From JBCAXA01 sp038749025 (GTDB lineage: Bacteria > Pseudomonadota > Gammaproteobacteria > Steroidobacterales > Woeseiaceae), in the NCBI GenBank assembly GCA_038749025.1, contig JBCDIL010000005.1, forward strand, positions 133,389-197,388: a DNA stretch of 64,000 bases. The letters run 5' to 3'. Below the pieces are notes generated by a model, which ran no database searches, was not told where the DNA came from, and saw nothing but the letters and a program-made list of their open reading frames with translations. Shown here in pieces: positions 41,629 to 50,127 of the stretch (within the stretch, counting starts at the first letter, position 1; each line of letters starts with the position of its first letter). A program made the position numbers and the translations under genes.

Positions 41629-44019
41629 TTAGAAATCCGCGTAAAACCGCACACCCACCATACGCGGCGCACCAACTCGACCAACGGCGATATCGCGTGC
41701 GTTCTCAAACGTGTTTTGGGTGATGTAATTCTCGTCGAGGAGGTTGTTAGCGAAGACCTCGACAGTGAAGCTGTCATGCTCGTAGCCGATCAGCGTATCG
41801 ACAACCACGTACGCATCGTTGGTTACGTTTGGCGTGTTCTGCACAAATGTAAAGGCCTCGTCGGCGTAACGTGCCCGTAAATTGACGAAAAATCCCGCAT
41901 CGGTTGTGTAACGACCCCCAAAACCTGCCGTCCACGGCGGCGCGGCAGCGAATTCGTTGCCGTTAAGGTCGATCTCATCAATGGAAATCGCCGACTCGGT
42001 AAACTCCGTATCGGTAAACCCGACGTTGGCGAACACTTCAAGGTGTTCGTTGATGTTGGCGGTAGCCTCGACCTCGAAACCGAATAAACGGGAAGCACCC
42101 ACGTTTTCGGTGATTCTGTCCAGCGGGTTATTGGAGAGCTGCAAGTTGATTTGCTGGTCTTCATAGTCGATCAGAAAGGCGTTGGCATTAAGCGTTAGGC
42201 GCCGGTCTAGCCACTGCGAACGAAATGCAAACTCATAGTTCCACGTGAACTCCGGCTCGAAACTGTTAACGATACCGGCCTGCTCGAGAACAGCTTGATC
42301 GGTCGGGTCGCCACCGCCTGGAATCGGCAATTGCGCACGAAAGAAGTTGAACGATAAACCGCCGGCCCGGTAGGCACGCTGCACACTGAACGCCGTCGAG
42401 ACGTCGTCGTTCCAACGGTAGTTCAAGACCACCTTCGGTAAGAAGGCATCGAAATCGTTATCGGCAACGAGATCCACTTCGCTCGTGAACTGGGCTGACA
42501 GGAATGCGAGGATCGGATCGACCACTGGGTCACCCGTCGTGATCACTGGCACGGTCAGCGTATCGAACACCGTTTGATCGATTTGCTCCTGGTCGTACCG
42601 AGCACCGACCGTCAGGCTCCAGCGCTCGTTGAAATCGTAGGTGGCCTCGCCAAACACGGCGTAGTTACGAATTTCATCGGTCGTCGCCGAGCTCGAGAAC
42701 AACGGAAACTCCGGTACCAGGGTTACGATTTGCTGCCTAAGAAACGCCGCCTGCGCGATCTGGTCCGGTGTCGGTGTTGTGGTATTGAACAAAATGGTCG
42801 CGAGCAGAGGCGGCGGCGGGAAAACCGGGTCGGACTCAATCGTCGCGCCGGCCGCACCCTCGTTTTCAAACTCGGTGCTACTGTCGAAGGCGTATAGACC
42901 CAGTAGCCCGGTCCAACGCTCAGCGTTGAACGTTAGGCGGAATTCTTGGCTGAACGTGTCCTGATCGGTCAGGCTAATGCCCGGGTTGTCGGGCCCGCCG
43001 GAATCGTTGGTCGGGTCGAATTGAAATGCGCGCTCGCTTTCGATGAACGACGTGACACTGGTGAAGGTCACGTTGTCGCTTAATGTGTAGTCAACAACGG
43101 CGGAAAACTGCTGTGCCTCGATCAAATCTCGGTCGATGGTGTTTTGTTCGGATTCCCTGGCGCCAGTAAAGCGTTGCAATATCACCCGGTCTTCGCCGAT
43201 GTCGCTGTCGATGACCGTGCCCATCAAGCGTATTTCCAAGTCTTCGATGGCGTTCGGCGCAATGAGTAGCTTGCCGCGGATCGTAGTATTTTCGCGCGCA
43301 TCAATGTTGTCACTATTTAAAAATGGGTTGTCCGTAAACCCATCCGATTCCGTTCGATCCACCGACAGGCGCAGGCCGACTTGGTCCTCGATGATCGGCA
43401 AGCTCATCGCACCCGCAGCGCGCCACGTATTGTAATCACCAAGACTGGCCATCACGCGACCATCTATTTCTTCCAAGTTCGGGTCGACGGTCCTCGCAAC
43501 GATGGCGCCGGCCAGCGCGTTTCGGCCTTGAATCGTGGATTGCGGGCCACGAAAAATTTCGACGGCACCAATGTCCCAGAGGTTTAGGCCGTCACCGAAA
43601 TACAACGAATTCGGAACAAACGCACCGTCGAGGTAAACGGCTGATACGTCACTCGTCTGGTCGCCGGGCGATGCGCCGCTGTTGGCGAGACCGCGAATGG
43701 AAAAACCGCGGTCACCGAAAAGACCGGCAACATTAGCGGTTTGATTAAGCGCGTCGTAGATGCTCGTGAAGTTCTGCTCAACAATCTTGAGCTCGGTGAA
43801 GACAGCCACCGATGCCGTTGTCTCTTGCAGTGTCCGATCCACTTTCTGACCGGTAACAACGATCTCGTCTAGCTGCAGGCCATCGTTTGAATCAGCCTCG
43901 CTATCGGTCTCTTGCGCCACAGTCGATGTGTAGGCGAGTACCGCGATCAACAGTACCGCGACACGCAGTCCATCAGCAGGCTGACGGTATTGATGGTGTG
44001 AAAACGTCGCTACGCTCAT
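41629..44019 (-). CDS. TonB-dependent receptor, probably iron-regulated
   Basis: A 796-residue outer-membrane receptor. It has a signal peptide (to about VAQE), a TonB-box-like LDEIVVTGQKVDR, a plug with GFSIRGLANSG and VEIFRGPQSTIQGRNALAGA, and a barrel ending in an aromatic residue (RFYADF). GGGAG lies before the ATG at 44019; an ATG at 44037 is in frame but lacks this spacing. The Fur-box-like site at 44057-44075 lies 37 bases upstream, so import of a ferric siderophore or other iron complex is likely. It stands alone, with the CadC-like gene on the same strand upstream. Confidence 0.9.
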   Translation of the reverse strand: MSVATFSHHQYRQPADGLRVAVLLIAVLAYTSTVAQETDSEADSNDGLQLDEIVVTGQKVDRTLQETTASVAVFTELKIVEQNFTSIYDALNQTANVAGLFGDRGFSIRGLANSGASPGDQTSDVSAVYLDGAFVPNSLYFGDGLNLWDIGAVEIFRGPQSTIQGRNALAGAIVARTVDPNLEEIDGRVMASLGDYNTWRAAGAMSLPIIEDQVGLRLSVDRTESDGFTDNPFLNSDNIDARENTTIRGKLLIAPNAIEDLEIRLMGTVIDSDIGEDRVILQRFTGARESEQNTIDRDLIEAQQFSAVVDYTLSDNVTFTSVTSFIESERAFQFDPTNDSGGPDNPGISLTDQDTFSQEFRLTFNAERWTGLLGLYAFDSSTEFENEGAAGATIESDPVFPPPPLLATILFNTTTPTPDQIAQAAFLRQQIVTLVPEFPLFSSSATTDEIRNYAVFGEATYDFNERWSLTVGARYDQEQIDQTVFDTLTVPVITTGDPVVDPILAFLSAQFTSEVDLVADNDFDAFLPKVVLNYRWNDDVSTAFSVQRAYRAGGLSFNFFRAQLPIPGGGDPTDQAVLEQAGIVNSFEPEFTWNYEFAFRSQWLDRRLTLNANAFLIDYEDQQINLQLSNNPLDRITENVGASRLFGFEVEATANINEHLEVFANVGFTDTEFTESAISIDEIDLNGNEFAAAPPWTAGFGGRYTTDAGFFVNLRARYADEAFTFVQNTPNVTNDAYVVVDTLIGYEHDSFTVEVFANNLLDENYITQNTFENARDIAVGRVGAPRMVGVRFYADF

Positions 44020-44056
44020 TTTTGGCTCCCACGCCAAACCAGCGTCGCAGTCTATT

Positions 44057-44075
44057 GCGAATGAGTCTCGTTTTC
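44057..44075. promoter_or_regulatory. Candidate Fur box upstream of TonB receptor
   Basis: GCGAATGAGTCTCGTTTTC has 9-1-9 symmetry and matches 12 of 19 consensus Fur positions; arms AATGAG and CTCGTT are related by inversion with one mismatch. It lies 37 bases before the receptor start and resembles the site at 1235-1253. Confidence 0.55.
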
Positions 44076-44185
44076 AAATAAGAACGTTTACTTTCTATTC
44101 ATACCTCAGATACAGCTTATGTCATCTCCCATCGGGTCGATTTGGGGGGATTGGACCGTCAGCTGTCACGGCTAGCAACTAACCG

Positions 44186-46519
44186 CTATGGCTGCTGTTG
44201 AATTTCATCCAACCATCGCTGATTGGCGTTACTCCACGTGGCGCCGGCCAGCCGCTTCGCTTGCCGTAGGACCGCAAGTGCTCGCTCAGTGTTACCGACA
44301 GCGATCAAGTAACGGCCAGTGACAACCAGATCGGCTGACTCGTCGTCACTGAGTAAGCCCACGTACGGCTCCGCTGCCGCAACATCGTCCGCCGATAAGA
44401 AGGTCTCAATCAGTTTGCGAACCAAAGCAGGTCGGCGGCTGACAAACCCGGAGTCGTCGCTTAGGTTGAGCGCGCGTCGGTAGTGGTCGCTGGCGGCAGC
44501 GAGAGCGCCGCGCTGCACGTCGATGTCACCGCCGAGTTCCAGCGCCTCGATCAACAATTCGTCGTAGCGTTCAGCCTGTCCCAACGCGATGATCTGTTGC
44601 GTCTTTTCGCCAGCAGGGTCAAGCTCACCGCGATCCGCATCGATACGTGCTAGCCGCAGCGCCGCCTGGGCGGCCCGCGCCATATCGCCCATAGTCGCGA
44701 ACTCGGCCTCGGAGCGTCGGTAGTAATCAGCCGCCGTGTCGAGGTCCTCGCGCGCCACAAAGATGTCGCCAAGTTGTGCGAGTGACGTTCCCATATAGCG
44801 GCGGTCCTCAGCGGACTCAGCGATCTCAAACGCCTCCGATGCGACGTTGAAGGCCTCATCGAGACGACCGGCATCGGTGTACAGGACCGACAACATGCCG
44901 AGTATCCGGCCGACGCCGACTGTGTCACCGATCTCGCGACGTATCGCCAATGACTCTAAATGAAACGGCTCGGCCTCGGTGGTCCGCCCCTGCAGTCGTC
45001 TGAGATACCCGTAGTTATTCAGCATCATTGCTTCGTTGCGCCGATCGCCGAACGTACGGAACGCCTCGAGTGCCGCGCTCAGATTACGCTCGGCATCGTC
45101 GAGCTTGCCCTCGGCCATGTCCATGTTCGCCATCGCTGCCCGCGGATGCCCAGGCACGGCACCAACACCGCTGCGTCGAAACGCGGTCACAGCACGGCCG
45201 AGCATCAGTCGCGCTGCGTCGATGTCGTCGCGATCGCGCATGGCGTAAGCGAGCGACGTTAACGCGTTACCTTCAAGCGCCGGATCACCGAGCGCCTCGG
45301 CCTCAGCAAGGCTCTCGTTGTACAACTCCGCCGCGCGCTCATGGTTACCGCGGCGGTGGAAAATTTTGCCCAAGCCGTGCAAAGAGCGCGCGCGGAGTGC
45401 ATGTGGCGACGATTCGGCAGTACGGCTGAGGATATCGCCAAAGGCCTGTTCGGCAGCCGCATTGTTACCGAGGATACTGGCGCAATTCGCCCATTCGTAA
45501 ACAGCCTGATCGAATGCGGGTGCGGCATCGCTAACGACAGCGAACAGGGTCTGTGCTTCGCCACACCGCCCTTCGAGCGAAAGCCCCAGTGCCCGTGAGT
45601 ACGCTTCATTGACGAACGGGTCTTCCGCGACAACGTGCAGTTCACGCTCGCTAGCACGGGTCGGCGCCAGGTCGCGTATCAACGCCAATGCCATCGCGCG
45701 GGCAAGTGACGGCGGATCGTCCCCAAACATCGTGTAGGTCCTTGCCGTACCATCGGCACCCTCTACGCGGTACGTCATCTGTAGCGAACCGGACGGGCGC
45801 TCTAAACGCGCCGCCACGATGTGACTCGCACCCACCGCACCGCGGAGCCTCGCGGCGCGCTCGTCCGGCGGTAACTTGTCGATCGCTTCGGCGACACGCC
45901 AGGTATCGCTGGCCGGTGCGATAGCGAGTCGCCCATCGCTGCCGATGTACTCGGTAACGAGACTCATCAAACCCAGTCGGGCGTAGTCGTATTCACTGTC
46001 GCCCGTTGCGTTCTTTATCGGTAGCACCGCGACACGAACCGGTCCGGTTGACTCGCTAATCGCCCGCCATTGCCAAGCCAGACCGGCGAGCAACAACACA
46101 ACCGCGGCGCCGGCGGCTAGCCAGATGGTCGACCGCCCTGGCGGGGTTGGCGGCTGAATCGGCGCCGGATCGTCGCCTCGGGCCGGTTCGATCTCCGTGT
46201 CGAGCGGTGCGACAAATTGGTAGCCATGCCCATGGACGGTGCGAATGGCTGCCTGCCGATCGGCGCTGTCCCCAATCGCCCGCCGGGCTTTCATGATCGC
46301 CCGGGTAAGCGCCGTTTCGCTAACGATCACACCGCGCCAAATCGCGGCTTGAATGTCGTCCTTGTTGACGGCGCGGTCGCGTTGCTCGACCAGGAAACAG
46401 AGCAAATCGAAGACCCGCGGCTCAAGCGGTACCAGTTCGCCCTCTAGCCGCAGCTCACGCACGTCGGCATCGAGCTCATAGCCCCCGAAACGCCATTTTT
46501 GGCCCCCGTCAGCCGTCAT
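44186..46519 (-). CDS. CadC-like membrane transcriptional regulator with TPR sensor
   Basis: A 777-residue protein. The N-terminal winged helix of OmpR/PhoB type (residues 8-105: LEPRVFDLLCFLVEQRDRAV, VSETALTRAIMKARRAIG and TVHGHGYQFVA) binds DNA. A Pro-rich linker, one membrane helix (about 130-150: IWLAAGAAVVLLLAGLAWQW) and a long periplasmic domain with TPR repeats (for example YNESLAEAEALGDPALEGNA, and DYYRRSEAEFATMGD) follow. This is the one-component CadC/ToxR architecture, so it should sense a periplasmic signal and bind DNA at the membrane. GGGGAG precedes the ATG. It is divergent from mddA, the nearest candidate target. Confidence 0.85.
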   Translation of the reverse strand: MTADGGQKWRFGGYELDADVRELRLEGELVPLEPRVFDLLCFLVEQRDRAVNKDDIQAAIWRGVIVSETALTRAIMKARRAIGDSADRQAAIRTVHGHGYQFVAPLDTEIEPARGDDPAPIQPPTPPGRSTIWLAAGAAVVLLLAGLAWQWRAISESTGPVRVAVLPIKNATGDSEYDYARLGLMSLVTEYIGSDGRLAIAPASDTWRVAEAIDKLPPDERAARLRGAVGASHIVAARLERPSGSLQMTYRVEGADGTARTYTMFGDDPPSLARAMALALIRDLAPTRASERELHVVAEDPFVNEAYSRALGLSLEGRCGEAQTLFAVVSDAAPAFDQAVYEWANCASILGNNAAAEQAFGDILSRTAESSPHALRARSLHGLGKIFHRRGNHERAAELYNESLAEAEALGDPALEGNALTSLAYAMRDRDDIDAARLMLGRAVTAFRRSGVGAVPGHPRAAMANMDMAEGKLDDAERNLSAALEAFRTFGDRRNEAMMLNNYGYLRRLQGRTTEAEPFHLESLAIRREIGDTVGVGRILGMLSVLYTDAGRLDEAFNVASEAFEIAESAEDRRYMGTSLAQLGDIFVAREDLDTAADYYRRSEAEFATMGDMARAAQAALRLARIDADRGELDPAGEKTQQIIALGQAERYDELLIEALELGGDIDVQRGALAAASDHYRRALNLSDDSGFVSRRPALVRKLIETFLSADDVAAAEPYVGLLSDDESADLVVTGRYLIAVGNTERALAVLRQAKRLAGATWSNANQRWLDEIQQQP

Positions 46520-46667
46520 TTGTGCTCCCCGCCCCGTCCGTCAGCGAATGGTCAGGCCATCGTCACGTGGCCGTCAGGACTCTCCCGGCCCATCATCGCA
46601 GACTGGCCCCACAGAGAAAAACGCTTTCTATCAACAACTTATCGCATTCCTACTGGGAGACACAACG

Positions 46668-47420
46668 ATGCAACGTTTTTTCGCTCTGGCCTACGGCCTG
46701 GTTAGCTACGCGATCTTTTTCGCCGTCTTTTTGTACTCGATCGGCTTCATCGGCAACCTCTGGGTGCCGAAATCGATCGACTCAGCCCCGGCAACAGACC
46801 TGACTACCGCCCTGCTCATCAATATTGGGCTGCTGGGTATTTTCGCCATCCAGCACAGCTTGATGGCGCGGCCGTTCTTCAAACGCGCTTGGACAAAGAT
46901 TATCCCGCAAGCGCTCGAACGCAGCACCTATGTATTGGCCTCAAGCCTCGCCATGATCGTGCTGTTCGTCGGCTGGCAGCCCATGGGCGGTGTCATCTGG
47001 GATTTGGGCAGCGGCTTCGCCGCCACGTTGATGCTGGTGATCTATGCCGCCGGCTGGGGATTGTTGCTGTACAGCACGTTCGCCATCGATCACTTCGACC
47101 TGTTTGGTCTGCGCCAAGTGTGGCTGTACTTCCGCGGCCGACCTTACGAGCCACCGAAGTTTGTGCAACCGAAACTCTACCGCGTCGTCCGCCACCCGCT
47201 GTATGTCGGCTGGTTACTGATCTTCTGGGCAACGCCGACGATGACCGTCGCGCACTTGGTGTTCGCGGTAGTCACGACGCTGTACATCTTGGTCGCCATT
47301 CAATGGGAAGAAGCGGATCTCGGTCGCGAGCATGCCGAGTATGCCAACTACAAGCGCGAGGTACCGATGTTAATCCCGCGCTTGGCTAGCCGCCAAAAAA
47401 CCACGTCAACAACACACTAA
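46668..47420 (+). CDS. mddA: Methanethiol S-methyltransferase MddA-like
   Basis: A 250-residue inner-membrane protein with about five helices, of the isoprenylcysteine-methyltransferase/NnrU-related superfamily. The N-terminal FALAYGLVSYAIFFAVFLYS, IGNLWVPKSID, IQHSLMARPFF, and the C-terminal LYRVVRHPLYVGWLLIFW and ATPTMTVAHLVFAV match MddA, which makes dimethyl sulfide from methanethiol with S-adenosylmethionine. The RHP(L/I)Y motif is the cofactor-binding block. GGGAGA precedes the ATG; the longer ORF start (46548) is not supported. The symbol rests on motif similarity; activity is not shown. Confidence 0.75.
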   Translation: MQRFFALAYGLVSYAIFFAVFLYSIGFIGNLWVPKSIDSAPATDLTTALLINIGLLGIFAIQHSLMARPFFKRAWTKIIPQALERSTYVLASSLAMIVLFVGWQPMGGVIWDLGSGFAATLMLVIYAAGWGLLLYSTFAIDHFDLFGLRQVWLYFRGRPYEPPKFVQPKLYRVVRHPLYVGWLLIFWATPTMTVAHLVFAVVTTLYILVAIQWEEADLGREHAEYANYKREVPMLIPRLASRQKTTSTTH

Positions 47421-47435
47421 TCACTAAACCGACAG

Positions 47436-47469
47436 GGCTGGCCCGCCGATAACGATGAGCGGGCCGGCC
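47436..47469 (+). terminator. Hairpin between mddA and the small membrane ORF
   Basis: GGCTGGCCCGC (47436-47446) pairs with GCGGGCCGGCC (47459-47469) over 11 bp with one G-U pair, loop of 12 bases. There is no U tract, so it could be a terminator or an intercistronic mRNA stabiliser. Confidence 0.5.
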
Positions 47470-47488
47470 GACAGCAAGGAGAGCCGCA

Positions 47489-47626
47489 ATGACTTACGAT
47501 CGCGCCAAAATGGCACTGGGCCAACACTCGACACTAAAGCGTGCTGGCCAAGCCGCCTTCGCCTTTTTCTTTCTGAAAGGCATCGCGTGGCTAGCCGCCC
47601 CAGTCGTTTTTTACTACTGGTTGTGA
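47489..47626 (+). CDS. 45-residue membrane protein
   Basis: A short ORF with a strong AAGGAGA ribosome site 6 bases before the ATG and a 45-residue product, MTYDRAKMALGQHSTLKRAG then one hydrophobic segment from about residue 21 (QAAFAFFFLKGIAWLAAPVV) ending YYWL. A positively charged N-terminus followed by one helix predicts a single-pass inner-membrane peptide. It lies between two hairpins, so it may have its own transcript or be processed from the mddA mRNA. No family recognised. Confidence 0.6.
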   Translation: MTYDRAKMALGQHSTLKRAGQAAFAFFFLKGIAWLAAPVVFYYWL

Positions 47627-47632
47627 AGATAC

Positions 47633-47662
47633 TTGCCGGACCGCCGTCACGCGGCCCGGCAA
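47633..47662. terminator. Bidirectional hairpin between convergent genes
   Basis: TTGCCGG and CCGC (47633-47644) pair with GCGG and CCGGCAA (47651-47662) around a CGTCAC loop with one mismatch. It follows the small ORF stop by 6 bases and precedes the DUF1622 stop at 47672, so it may end both transcripts. Confidence 0.55.
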
Positions 47663-47671
47663 AACCCACCG

Positions 47672-48016
47672 TTACGAGTGCTCGCGTAACTCCGCGAGCT
47701 CCTTCCCCAAGAAGAAGCTGATCGCCGTACGAATAACGACTAGCGCAGAGACAAAGGCTAAGTCAGTCAGCTCCCGCGACAGCACCGTATGAATAATATC
47801 CGACGCGATCATGAACTCGATCGCGATCAGTATGTACGTGCCGAGTTCCAAGCGAATGCGTTGCGTACCCATCAGCGAGAACGATTTCGACAACCGTGAC
47901 AGCTCATGGCCGACGAAAGCGATCGCCGCGCGAACGAAGCCATATAAAACGATCGCGATACCGATGAGATCGATATAGACGGCAACCTGCTCGAGCGTGT
48001 GATGCAGCGACTCCAT
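47672..48016 (-). CDS. DUF1622 membrane protein
   Basis: A 114-residue protein of the DUF1622 family with three hydrophobic segments: VYIDLIGIAIVLYGFVRAAI (about 13-32), ELGTYILIAIEFMIASDIIH (57-76), and FVSALVVIRTAISFFLGKEL (88-107). The RLELGTYI and IRTAISFFLGKEL blocks are typical. The family has no assigned function. It lies 8 bases after the Rieske-ThDP gene on the same strand and so is probably co-transcribed with it. Confidence 0.75.
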   Translation of the reverse strand: MESLHHTLEQVAVYIDLIGIAIVLYGFVRAAIAFVGHELSRLSKSFSLMGTQRIRLELGTYILIAIEFMIASDIIHTVLSRELTDLAFVSALVVIRTAISFFLGKELAELREHS

Positions 48017-48024
48017 AATCGGTG

Positions 48025-50010
48025 CTAGATCAACGTAACGTCGGTCATGACCTCAACGATCGCCGGGCCGTCACACGCGATCGCCTCGGCGAGGGCCGCG
48101 TCGAGCTGACCGCGCTCTCTGACCCGTAAGCCTTTACCGCCACACAACTCGGCATACTCGGCAAACGATGGATTGTGCAGTGAGGTCTGCCACACTCGCC
48201 ACTCGCCCGCCATTTGCTCTTTCGAGATCTTGCCAAGCTCGCTGTTGTTGAGCAGCACATGGACGATTTTCATGCCGTACTTCACCGCCGTCGTAAATTC
48301 GGCCAGGTATTGGCCGAAGCCACCGTCGCCGGATACCGAGAACACCGGCCGGCCGGCGTAGTCCGGTTCGGCTTGAGTCGCTGCCCAGGCGCCCATGGCG
48401 GCGGGGAACGAAAACCCGATGGAACCGAGATAACCGCTCATCAAGACGCGTTGGCCTGGTTTCGTTTCGAAATAGCGGCCAAAACTGTAGGTGTTGTTAC
48501 CGACATCGACGGCGATGACCGCGTTGTCCGGAAGCTGCTCCGACAACACATTAAAGAGCCACGCCGAGTTGATCCCATCACCGCGGTCGTCGACCCAGCG
48601 GCTTTCTTTTTCCGCACGCCATAATCGCCACCGGTCGGCTAACTCGTCGCGCTGGTCGATGGCCGCAAGCTGACTGGGCAGCGCCGCCTCGATGGCCGCA
48701 ACGGTCACGCCGATCTCGCCCCAGACCGGTACATCGACGGGATGAAACTTGCCGAGCGCCATTCGCTCGAAGTCGACTTGGATCGTTGGTTTTTTCTTTT
48801 CGATGCCGGTGTGGTTCGAGAAAGACGCCCCGAACACGATTTGCAGGTCGCACTCGTTCATAAACCAGCTGGCGATCGGCGTTCCCGACCGGCCAAGAAC
48901 GCCGGCGGCCAACGCGTGCGAGTCAGCGAGCTGCCCCTTCGCTTTGAACGTCGTGACGACTGGGCAGTTCAAGCGTTCCGCTAGCGCGGTAATCGCGGGC
49001 ATAGACTCACGGGCGCCGTAACCGACGATGATCAGCGGCCGCTTCGCTGCAGCCACCCTCTCGATCGCAGAGGCCACGACAGCCGGATCGGGTGCAATTG
49101 CAGCCGAGGCCAGGCGGCCGTCAGGCGACGAGGCACTGGCATCGGCACCCGTCTCGAGCACTTGCACTTCGTCCGGAAAAATAAGGTGGGAAACATCGCG
49201 ATGCACAATCGCGTTTTTCAGCGCCAGGTTCATCAGCTCCGCATGGCGTGAGGTCGGCAGTACCGTTTGGCTGAACTGGCTAACGGCCGCGAACGCGCTG
49301 GTGAGGTCGATCTCTTGAAATGCGCCAGGTCCGAGCACCTGGGTATCGACCTGACCGGTGAGCGCGAGTACGGGTGCCCGATCAACCTTAGCATCCCACA
49401 GTCCGGTGAGAAGGTTGGTCGCGCCGGGACCGGCGATCGATAAGCAGGCAGCCGGCCGACCGGACAACTTCGCGTACCCCGAGCAGGCAAAGGCCGCTGC
49501 CGATTCATGCCGAATTCCGATGTACGTTAGCGCGCCGCGCTCCTCTTCGAGCCTAAGCGCCTCGGCAAGGCCAAGATTAGAATGCCCGACCATGCCGAAC
49601 ACGAATTTAACGCCCCAGTTCGTCATCGTTTGCGCCATGACATCGGAGACGGTTATGGCCGCAGCGGCTGGCGCTTCAACGCCGACGTATACACCGTCGT
49701 CGCGAACATCAACCTCGAAAAGCTCCTGCCCGGAGTCGTCGTGTCCGCCCGGTGGTTTCCCGGTTAACGGATCAAAATCCCAGCCGTGCCACGGGCAGCG
49801 AATCCAACACTGGTCGTCAACGCCGCGTTCTATCGAACCCTCACCAAGCGGACCCCCTTGATGCGGGCAATGGTTATCCATCGCGGCATACTGGCCCTGG
49901 TAGTGAACCAAACAAACATTGCGAGTACCTGCCGTTACGCTCTTGACCCGATCGGCGGCTAACTCACCGTTTTCCGCCACCTTGTACCAGTCGATCGGTC
50001 GTTCACTCAT
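48025..50010 (-). CDS. Rieske [2Fe-2S]-ThDP enzyme fusion (acetolactate synthase/pyruvate oxidase-like)
   Basis: A 661-residue single polypeptide with two modules. Residues 1-110 are a Rieske domain: CPH (48-50) and CPWHGW (72-77) supply the Cys2His2 ligands of a [2Fe-2S] cluster. Residues 120-661 are a ThDP enzyme of the acetohydroxyacid synthase/pyruvate oxidase superfamily: catalytic Glu169 in GIRHES, and the ThDP motif GDG (561-563) to NN (588-589). No AHAS-type FAD motif is obvious, so the electron partner may be the Rieske cluster itself, as in an oxidative decarboxylase. GGAGAA precedes the ATG. It follows iorAB-type genes after 117 bases with a hairpin in between. Confidence 0.85.
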   Translation of the reverse strand: MSERPIDWYKVAENGELAADRVKSVTAGTRNVCLVHYQGQYAAMDNHCPHQGGPLGEGSIERGVDDQCWIRCPWHGWDFDPLTGKPPGGHDDSGQELFEVDVRDDGVYVGVEAPAAAAITVSDVMAQTMTNWGVKFVFGMVGHSNLGLAEALRLEEERGALTYIGIRHESAAAFACSGYAKLSGRPAACLSIAGPGATNLLTGLWDAKVDRAPVLALTGQVDTQVLGPGAFQEIDLTSAFAAVSQFSQTVLPTSRHAELMNLALKNAIVHRDVSHLIFPDEVQVLETGADASASSPDGRLASAAIAPDPAVVASAIERVAAAKRPLIIVGYGARESMPAITALAERLNCPVVTTFKAKGQLADSHALAAGVLGRSGTPIASWFMNECDLQIVFGASFSNHTGIEKKKPTIQVDFERMALGKFHPVDVPVWGEIGVTVAAIEAALPSQLAAIDQRDELADRWRLWRAEKESRWVDDRGDGINSAWLFNVLSEQLPDNAVIAVDVGNNTYSFGRYFETKPGQRVLMSGYLGSIGFSFPAAMGAWAATQAEPDYAGRPVFSVSGDGGFGQYLAEFTTAVKYGMKIVHVLLNNSELGKISKEQMAGEWRVWQTSLHNPSFAEYAELCGGKGLRVRERGQLDAALAEAIACDGPAIVEVMTDVTLI

Positions 50011-50069
50011 CGGCGTTCTCCGTTAATTTTTGTGTGGACGTCGCACCGTTGAGGTCGCGCGCGCAACAC

Positions 50070-50103
50070 GCACCTCGTCGGATCAAATGACCCGACGAGG
50101 TGC
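50070..50103 (-). terminator. Hairpin between molybdenum hydroxylase and Rieske-ThDP genes
   Basis: GCACCTCGTCGG (50070-50081) pairs perfectly with CCGACGAGGTGC (50092-50103), loop of 10 bases. No U tract is seen; it lies 24 bases beyond the IorB-type stop and may be a terminator or attenuator. Confidence 0.55.
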
Positions 50104-50127
50104 ATGACTATTTCACGAGCGAGCGAG

